Shown here: positions 59,145 to 64,000 of the stretch, one piece after another | Layout: each line of letters starts with the position of its first letter | Numbering within the stretch: the stretch's first letter is position 1 | Source: NCEH01 sp043195195 | GTDB lineage: Bacteria > Pseudomonadota > Alphaproteobacteria > Rhizobiales > Xanthobacteraceae | Length of the DNA: 64,000 bases | NCBI RefSeq assembly: GCF_043195195.1 | Contig: NZ_JBAFWT010000014.1 | Location: forward strand, 65,231-129,230 | Reading direction: 5' to 3' | Notes under the pieces: model-generated | Databases searched by the model: none | Told to the model about the DNA's origin: nothing | The model's input: the letters and a program-made list of their open reading frames with translations, nothing else | Position numbers and translations under genes: made by a program

Positions 59145-61730
59145 CTATCGCCGCAGCCGTGCGGCGATGCCGCCGGCCTTCGCCAATTCCAGCAGCACCA
59201 TCATGGCGATGGCCGCCGCGAACGCGATGCCGATACCCGCAAGGCCCACATCGCCGAAGCGGAACAGGGCGGCGGCCGGCGGCACGCCGAGGACGATCAC
59301 CAGCATCAGGGCCGCCATCCCCATCACTACCACCAAGGCGGTATTCGGGCGTGTGAGCGCGGCCAAGAGGGAGGAACTGAAGGAGCGGTCGACGATAATC
59401 AGCCCCACGCTCGCGAGGACAAGTGTGAGAAAGGCCCGCCCCCGCACGATATCGGGGGGCAGGTCCGCGTGCAATGAGAGCACATAGACGCCGCCCGCCG
59501 CCGCGAAGGCCGCCAGGCCCTGGATCAAGCTCCAGATCATCAGCGGTATGGGCAGCAGCGCGTCGCTGGGCTTGCGGGGCGCGCGCTGCATCAGGTCCGG
59601 TTCCTCCGGCTCCGCCTCGAAGGCGATCGAGCAGACCGGATCGATCACCATTTCAAGAAACGCGATATGCAGTGGCCCGAGCAGCGGCGGCAGGCCGAGG
59701 GCGAGGGGCAGGAAGGCAAGGCCCGCGATCGGCACATGCATCGCGAGCACATAGCCCATGGCCTTGCGCAGATTGTCGAACGTGCGCCGGCCGAGGCGGA
59801 CGGTGCGCACGATGGAATTGAAATCGTCGTCCAGCAGCACCATCGCCGCGGCCTCGCGGGCCACATCGGTGCCGCGCCCCCCCATGGCAATGCCGATATG
59901 CGCCGCCTTCAAAGCCGGCGCGTCATTGACGCCGTCTCCGGTCATGGCGACGATCGCGCCTTGTGCCTTCAAGGTCTCGACAATGCGCAGCTTCTGTTCC
60001 GGGACGATACGGGCGAACACAGCGGCCTTCACGACGGCCGCCGAGAACGCCTCGGTGTCGAGGGCCGCCAGCTCGCGCCCCGTGAGCACCGGTTCCGCGT
60101 CGAGCCCGGCGGCGCGGGCGATGGCCGAGGCGGTGGCGGGATGGTCTCCGGTGATCATGATGATGCGGATACCGGCGGCGCGGCACTCTCTCACCGCCTC
60201 CTGCACGCCGGGCCGCAGTGGGTCGGCGAGGGCGATCAGGCCGCGAAACTGAAGCGTCTGTCCCTCCAGGCGGTTGTCCGACGCATCCACGAGTTCGCCC
60301 TCGGCGAGCGCGAGCACCCGCAGGCCACGGCGTGCCATCTCCTCCGCAGCGCCCATCACACGTGCGAGGTCTTCAGGCGCCAAATGGCACAGGCCTGTGA
60401 TGGCTTCCGGCGCGCCCTTCGCCGCCAACTGCGGCGGCTGGTCGGCATCGGCCCAGGCGCGGGCCATGGCGGGAAGGTCGTCGCGCAGATCGAAATCGCG
60501 GATGGCGATCTGCGGCCAGGCCGCCGTATCCGCCTGCGCGGCGAGATCGTGAAATGCGCGCTCCATGGGGTCGAACGTGCGGTCGCGGCTGGAGCGGGCG
60601 GCCAACACGGCGAGGGTGGCCGCCGTGCCCCCGAACCTGGTCCCCTGGGGCGGCAAGTCCACCGGCAAGCCGTCCGCATCACGCAGCTCGACCACGGTCA
60701 TGCGGTTCTGCGTCAGAGTGCCGGTCTTGTCGGTGCAAAGCACCGTCGCGGCGCCAAGCGCCTCGATGGCGGCGGCGCGGCGCGTCAGCACGCGGGCCTT
60801 GGCGATACGGATCGCCCCCATCACGGTGAAAACCGTGAGGATGAGCGGAAATTCCTCCGGCAGCATCGCCATGGCGAGGGCGATGCCGCCGAGGATCGCT
60901 TCGGTCCAGTCGTTACCTGCGAGGCCGTACAGCACGGCGGCGAGAATGCTGACGGCAATGCCCACCACCGCGAACAGTCGGACCAGCCTTTGCGTCTGCA
61001 CGCGCAGGCGCGGCGGCTCTCGCTCGATGCCGCCGAGGCTCTGGCCGATACGGCCGAGTTCGGTCCTTGTGCCAATCCCGAGCACGATCCCCCGGCCCTG
61101 GCCGCGCACAACCAGCGAGCCGGAAAAGGCGGCGCTGCGATCATCGCTCGCGGCGTGCACCTCGGTCCGTCCCGCAGCATCGCCGGCGGGTGCCGCGGCC
61201 TTTGGGACCGGAACCGATTCGCCGGTGAGAAGGGATTCGTCGATTTCCAGCGCCGCGGTCCACAGCAACAGCATATCGGCGGGCACCCGGTCGCCTTCGC
61301 CGACGAGAACCACGTCGCCGCGCACGACCTCGCGGCCGGGAATGCGCCGCTGCACACCCTCGCGAACCACCAGGGCGCGCGGGCTGGACAGGTCGCGCAG
61401 GGCATCGAGCGCCCGTTCGGTGCGAAACTCCTGCACCACGGCGATCACCACCGAGAGGGTCGCGAACCCGAACAGGATCGCGGCCTCGAGGGGATCCCCG
61501 ATGATGAAATAGAGCACCCCTGCCGCCAGCAGCAGGGCGAACATGGGTTCCCGGATGGTATCGAGGACGATCCGGAGCGGGGAGCGATGCTCGCCGCGGG
61601 GCAGCTCGTTGGGACCGTCGTTGCGCAGGCGCGCGGCAGCCTCCGCATCGCTGAGGCCGCGTTCGACGTCCGGGACCGGCAAAGGGGCAGGGCGCGCCAG
61701 ATCCAAGGGATCGCCGGAGGATGGCTGCAT
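59145..61730 (-). CDS. P-type cation-transporting ATPase (P2-like)
   Basis: This 861-residue pump has the cytoplasmic motifs of P-type ATPases: LLTGES in the actuator domain, DKTGTLTQNRM (phosphorylated Asp), MITGDHPATA and MTGDGVNDAPALK. In helix 4 it has MLPEEFPLIL, with Glu-Glu instead of PEGLP, typical of a bacterial subgroup of P2-like pumps. It has about ten helices. Ion specificity is unknown: Ca2+, Mg2+ and Mn2+ are all possible. ATG 61730 was chosen; an upstream TTG at 61778 has no ribosome-binding site. Confidence 0.88.
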   Translation of the reverse strand: MQPSSGDPLDLARPAPLPVPDVERGLSDAEAAARLRNDGPNELPRGEHRSPLRIVLDTIREPMFALLLAAGVLYFIIGDPLEAAILFGFATLSVVIAVVQEFRTERALDALRDLSSPRALVVREGVQRRIPGREVVRGDVVLVGEGDRVPADMLLLWTAALEIDESLLTGESVPVPKAAAPAGDAAGRTEVHAASDDRSAAFSGSLVVRGQGRGIVLGIGTRTELGRIGQSLGGIEREPPRLRVQTQRLVRLFAVVGIAVSILAAVLYGLAGNDWTEAILGGIALAMAMLPEEFPLILTVFTVMGAIRIAKARVLTRRAAAIEALGAATVLCTDKTGTLTQNRMTVVELRDADGLPVDLPPQGTRFGGTAATLAVLAARSSRDRTFDPMERAFHDLAAQADTAAWPQIAIRDFDLRDDLPAMARAWADADQPPQLAAKGAPEAITGLCHLAPEDLARVMGAAEEMARRGLRVLALAEGELVDASDNRLEGQTLQFRGLIALADPLRPGVQEAVRECRAAGIRIIMITGDHPATASAIARAAGLDAEPVLTGRELAALDTEAFSAAVVKAAVFARIVPEQKLRIVETLKAQGAIVAMTGDGVNDAPALKAAHIGIAMGGRGTDVAREAAAMVLLDDDFNSIVRTVRLGRRTFDNLRKAMGYVLAMHVPIAGLAFLPLALGLPPLLGPLHIAFLEMVIDPVCSIAFEAEPEEPDLMQRAPRKPSDALLPIPLMIWSLIQGLAAFAAAGGVYVLSLHADLPPDIVRGRAFLTLVLASVGLIIVDRSFSSSLLAALTRPNTALVVVMGMAALMLVIVLGVPPAAALFRFGDVGLAGIGIAFAAAIAMMVLLELAKAGGIAARLRR

Positions 61731-61852
61731 CGGGCGGCACTCTCGCAAGGCGGCGGGACGCTCTCGATCACTACTCAAGAACGGCCGGACGGAAGGGGTG
61801 AGCGTCGCACGCCCGGAAGTTTTCAGCTTAGCATTTCAGCGCGGCCGGGGCA

Positions 61853-61866
61853 TTGATGCAGAGCAA
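61853..61866. promoter_or_regulatory. FixK/FNR-type box between P-type ATPase and deformylase-like genes
   Basis: TTGAT-GCAG-AGCAA matches TTGAT-N4-ATCAA in 9 of 10 positions and TTG(A/C)-N6-(T/G)CAA fully. It lies 50 bases upstream of the deformylase-like start codon and 123 bases from the ATPase start on the other strand; it could serve both. Confidence 0.6.
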
Positions 61867-61916
61867 CGCGCTCCCATGTCGGATACAGAGAGCCGTGACG
61901 TGCGAGGGATAAATGC

Positions 61917-62417
61917 ATGGCGGTGCGGGAGATTGTCCGGTTTCCGGATCCAAGGTTGAAGCAGGTCGCGCAGGAGGTGACGCGGTTCGACGCCGCGCTC
62001 GCCGCTTTGGCCGAGGACCTGCGCGACACCATGCGGGCGGCGCCCGGCATCGGCATCACCGCGCCTCATATCGGCGTGGCGGAGCGGCTGGTGGTGCTCG
62101 AACTGCCTGAGGAGGAAGGGCTTTTGCGGATCTATGCCAACCCGCGCGTCATCTGGTCCGCGCCCGAGCTTGGCCGCCATCCCGAGGGTAGTGTCTCTAT
62201 GCCCGGCGTGGTCGATGAGGTGGAGCGGCCGGTGCGGGTTCGCGTGCAATATCAGGATCTTGCGGGCACTGATCAGGAGGTCGAGGCGGACGGTCTGCTG
62301 GCGGTCTGCCTGCAGCATGAGATCGACCAGCTGGATGGGATTTTCTGGCTCCAGAAGCTGTCGCGGCTGCGGCGGGAGCGGGTGGTGAAGCGGTTCGAGA
62401 AGCTGGCGCGGGCGTGA
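61917..62417 (+). CDS. peptide deformylase-like protein lacking canonical metal ligands
   Basis: This 166-residue protein has the full deformylase fold by alignment, but all three active-site motifs are altered. Motif 1 is GIGITAPHIG (44-53; normally G-G-A-A-Q-G, with Gln replaced by His51). Motif 2 is EGSVS (90-94; the metal-ligand Cys replaced by Ser92). Motif 3 is HEIDQ (134-138; HExDH with the second His replaced by Gln). The general-base Glu135 remains. GAGGGA precedes the ATG. It may be a non-deformylase hydrolase, a differently metallated enzyme or a regulator. It is transcribed away from the ATPase gene. Confidence 0.85.
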   Translation: MAVREIVRFPDPRLKQVAQEVTRFDAALAALAEDLRDTMRAAPGIGITAPHIGVAERLVVLELPEEEGLLRIYANPRVIWSAPELGRHPEGSVSMPGVVDEVERPVRVRVQYQDLAGTDQEVEADGLLAVCLQHEIDQLDGIFWLQKLSRLRRERVVKRFEKLARA

Positions 62418-62514
62418 CGGCGGCTCCGGGAAATCCCGGATTGCGGCGCGCGGCGGGGGTGGCTAAGTCATTGGGGTTTAAGGCGCATGGTGCGTTCCTG
62501 TGGGAGGGCCTGAG

Positions 62515-62994
62515 ATGGCGGAGGAGACCCGCATCGTCAGCGGCGAGAGCGAGCAGATGCTGGCCCGCCGGGCGGCGGCGACGCAGGCGATCATGGCCGA
62601 GACCGGCATTGACGAGGCGATGATCCGCACCCTGGTCTTCACCTTCTACGACCGGGTTCGGGCGGACGATCTGATTGGTCCGATCTTCGAGGCGCGCGTG
62701 GCGGACTGGGATGAACACCTTGAAAAGCTTTGTCTTTTCTGGTCGTCCGTGGCGCTCATGACGGGTAGATACCACGGCCAGCCGATGCCGCGGCACCTGC
62801 CTTTGCCGATTTCGGGGGTGCATTTCGACCGCTGGCTCGACCTGTTCGAGGCGACGGCGCATGAGCTGTGCCCGCCGGCGGCGGCGGTGCATTTCATCAT
62901 TCGCGCGCGCCGCATCGCCGACAGCCTGGAGCTGGGAATTGCCTCGAAAAACAATGAGATAGCAAGTCCCCGGCGGCGCCCGCCGCTGGCCTGA
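62515..62994 (+). CDS. group III truncated hemoglobin
   Basis: This 159-residue protein is a group III (trHbP) truncated globin. Markers are TFYDRVRADDLIGPIFEA, LFWSSVALMTGRYHGQPM and His94 in MPRHLPLPISG as the probable proximal heme ligand. Group III globins bind O2 and NO and act in nitrosative or microaerobic physiology. GGGAGG is 6 bases before ATG 62515. It lies about 100 bases after the deformylase-like gene, on the same strand. Confidence 0.92.
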   Translation: MAEETRIVSGESEQMLARRAAATQAIMAETGIDEAMIRTLVFTFYDRVRADDLIGPIFEARVADWDEHLEKLCLFWSSVALMTGRYHGQPMPRHLPLPISGVHFDRWLDLFEATAHELCPPAAAVHFIIRARRIADSLELGIASKNNEIASPRRRPPLA

Positions 62995-63210
62995 GCTCTG
63001 AGCGCCGGCGGGTCATGCGTCCCGCCGGTTCGGCACTCCCCACCGTCGCACGGCGCATCCGCGCAAAGGGGGAGGAAGAAGACGCCGAGGCGCGCCACGC
63101 GGATTTTGCCTATCCCGCCGGGAGAAGAACAGCGCGGAAAAGCCCCATGACGGGCCTTTGTTCCAGGGTATTCCGCGAAATTCCGACGAAGTTCGCGCGC
63201 AGAAATTCAC

Positions 63211-63239
63211 CGCCGGGAACGGACGCGAAATTCCCGGCG
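63211..63239 (-). terminator. stem-loop after the cupin gene
   Basis: CGCCGGGAA and TTCCCGGCG are perfect 9-base arms around an 11-base loop, 14 bases after the stop codon of the minus-strand cupin gene. No T-tract follows, so intrinsic termination is not certain. Confidence 0.45.
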
Positions 63240-63252
63240 AATTCCCCGATGT

Positions 63253-63795
63253 TCAGCGAATGAACTGGTCGATGTAGTCGCGGCCGAGGCCGTTGGCGCT
63301 GTAATGGGCGCGGCACTTGTCGATGCGGGTGAAGACGTCGTCGAAGCCGGTCACCTTGCCGTCCGGGTCCACATAGATCATCGCGCCGTTCACCTGGAAC
63401 AGGGTGATCATCTCTTCCACATGGGGATCGACCACGAGGGTATGGGTCTCGCCCGGCGCCTCGTAGACATAGCCGCCCTCGGTGGCGATCCAGTCGTGTT
63501 CGAGATAGCGCCAGGAGCCCTTAATGACATAGCCGTGCACCGGCAGCGGGTGGCGGTGGCGCGAGAGCACACCGGCCTTGCGCACCTTCAGCAGGTTCAT
63601 CCAATAGCCGCTGGAGGCGGAAAGCATCAGCGGGCGGAACCACACGTTCTCTTCCAGCGGCACCCACACGCGCTCGTCGGTGGGAATGGCATTGGGCACC
63701 ACCAGCTCGGGCCGCGCCTCGGCCGGCTGGGGCTTGCGATAGGGCTGCCACTTCTCGTCGATCGGGGCGGCGGGGCGAATCTGGGACTGGGTCAT
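63253..63795 (-). CDS. 2,4'-dihydroxyacetophenone dioxygenase-family cupin
   Basis: This 180-residue protein belongs to the single-domain cupins typified by 2,4'-dihydroxyacetophenone dioxygenase. Cupin motif 1 is visible as SRHRHPLPVHGYVIKG, giving the metal-binding His residues, and YEAPGETHTLVVDP is motif 2. Iron-dependent cleavage of aryl alpha-hydroxyketones is the family reaction, but most relatives are untested and may act on other substrates. The ATG 63795 follows GGAGG at a slightly long spacing. No aromatic pathway genes are adjacent. Confidence 0.82.
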   Translation of the reverse strand: MTQSQIRPAAPIDEKWQPYRKPQPAEARPELVVPNAIPTDERVWVPLEENVWFRPLMLSASSGYWMNLLKVRKAGVLSRHRHPLPVHGYVIKGSWRYLEHDWIATEGGYVYEAPGETHTLVVDPHVEEMITLFQVNGAMIYVDPDGKVTGFDDVFTRIDKCRAHYSANGLGRDYIDQFIR

Positions 63796-63932
63796 GGGCG
63801 AGGGGTCCTCCCGGTTCGGGCGATCGCGGTTTTCCGCTTGAGGGGCATGGTAGCAAAGGCGGGGCCGGCGTGCTGTGCGCAGGAGTGTGGGCCGGCGCGC
63901 GAGATATGTCATGGGGGCGCATGCGCTTGTGG

Positions 63933-63997
63933 CCCCCTCTCTTCGACGGGGAGAGGGGGGAGTTGTGTGGGGTCACCTCTCCCCGCCGGGGAGAGGT
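63933..63997. repeat. two GC-rich palindromic hairpins at the window end
   Basis: CCCCCTCTC-N9-GAGAGGGGG (63933-63959) and ACCTCTCCCC-gcc-GGGGAGAGGT (63975-63997) lie in tandem, 15 bases apart. They belong to the same CTCTCCCC-type palindromes seen elsewhere in the window, and may continue past its end. Confidence 0.75.
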
Positions 63998-64000
63998 CGC

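Noticed and set aside
61731..61778. N-terminal extension of the P-type ATPase from TTG 61778
   Set aside because: No ribosome-binding site for TTG, whereas ATG 61730 has GAGAG upstream; the extra residues are not conserved-looking.
59667..61856. 729-codon open frame antisense to the P-type ATPase
   Set aside because: The sense strand carries all P-type ATPase motifs; the antisense protein is His/Gly/Arg-rich with no domain.
63165..63250. Repeated words such as GCGAAATTCC before the cupin gene end
   Set aside because: The repeats are short and irregular, and they are partly explained by the 9-base stem at 63211-63239; no separate element is supported.

Overview
The window is GC-rich, densely packed chromosomal DNA from an alphaproteobacterium, most likely of the Hyphomicrobiales (Rhizobiales) and plausibly Xanthobacteraceae. 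This rests on the ileS-lspA-M16-M16 gene order, an aroA-cmk pair with an AroA close to the Agrobacterium CP4 type, the FYDLN acidic protein beside tRNA-Ala, an RpoH-type sigma factor, and the alphaproteobacterial HisRS form. Almost every gene has a confident family. No prophage, transposase, integrase or CRISPR array is visible, so this is core and semi-core chromosome rather than a mobile island.

Layout. 0-4.5 kb: a LON-domain protein, a small membrane protein, RluD, the heat-shock sigma factor RpoH and an extensin-like lipoprotein. 4.6-6.5 kb: an L-lactate permease with a cluster of palindromes upstream. 6.6-11.5 kb: the complete glycine cleavage operon gcvT-H-PA-PB behind a tandem glycine riboswitch. 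11.5-19.6 kb: a lipoprotein, an active/inactive pair of M16 peptidases, a BamF/DUF3035-like exported protein, LspA and IleRS. 20.2-22.2 kb: glnK-amtB behind a sigma-54 promoter. 22.3-29 kb: TesB thioesterase, a ubiquinone-type hydroxylase, a perfect parS core, a secreted hydrolase with a Trm112-family protein, a DMT transporter and HisRS. 29-42.4 kb: a large cobalamin (corrin-ring) locus under a B12 riboswitch. 42.4-45.6 kb: cmk, aroA, the FYDLN protein and two tRNA-Ala(GGC) genes. 45.6-52.2 kb: a flavin reductase, a kinase-like membrane sensor that has lost its catalytic motifs, a 24-residue membrane microprotein, three unassigned small proteins and an acyltransferase. 52.3-57.2 kb: a HlyD-RbbA-ABC-2 permease export operon. 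57.2-64 kb: a probable low-oxygen group (CBS-BON, zinc alcohol dehydrogenase, P-type ATPase, a deformylase-like protein lacking metal ligands, truncated hemoglobin, cupin dioxygenase) with two FixK/FNR-type boxes.

How the genes work together. The corrin genes encode most of the route from precorrin-2 to cobalt insertion. CobI, CobG, CobJ, CobM, CobK, CobL, CobH and CobN are aerobic-type enzymes, while CbiD, an anaerobic-type C1 methylase, stands where CobF is expected. The minus-strand genes DUF1636-cobW-cobN-cobG-cobH-cobI-cobJ and then cobL-cobE-cobM are interrupted only by cobK on the opposite strand. cobK overlaps cobJ at its 3' end and shares a CATG with cobL at its start, a layout that suggests a noncontiguous operon.

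Most noteworthy: the cobK inversion, the deformylase-like protein without canonical ligands near FixK boxes, the degenerate histidine kinase with its neighbouring microprotein, the isolated parS site, the palindrome array upstream of the lactate permease, and a dispersed GC-rich palindrome translated in-frame inside cobG.
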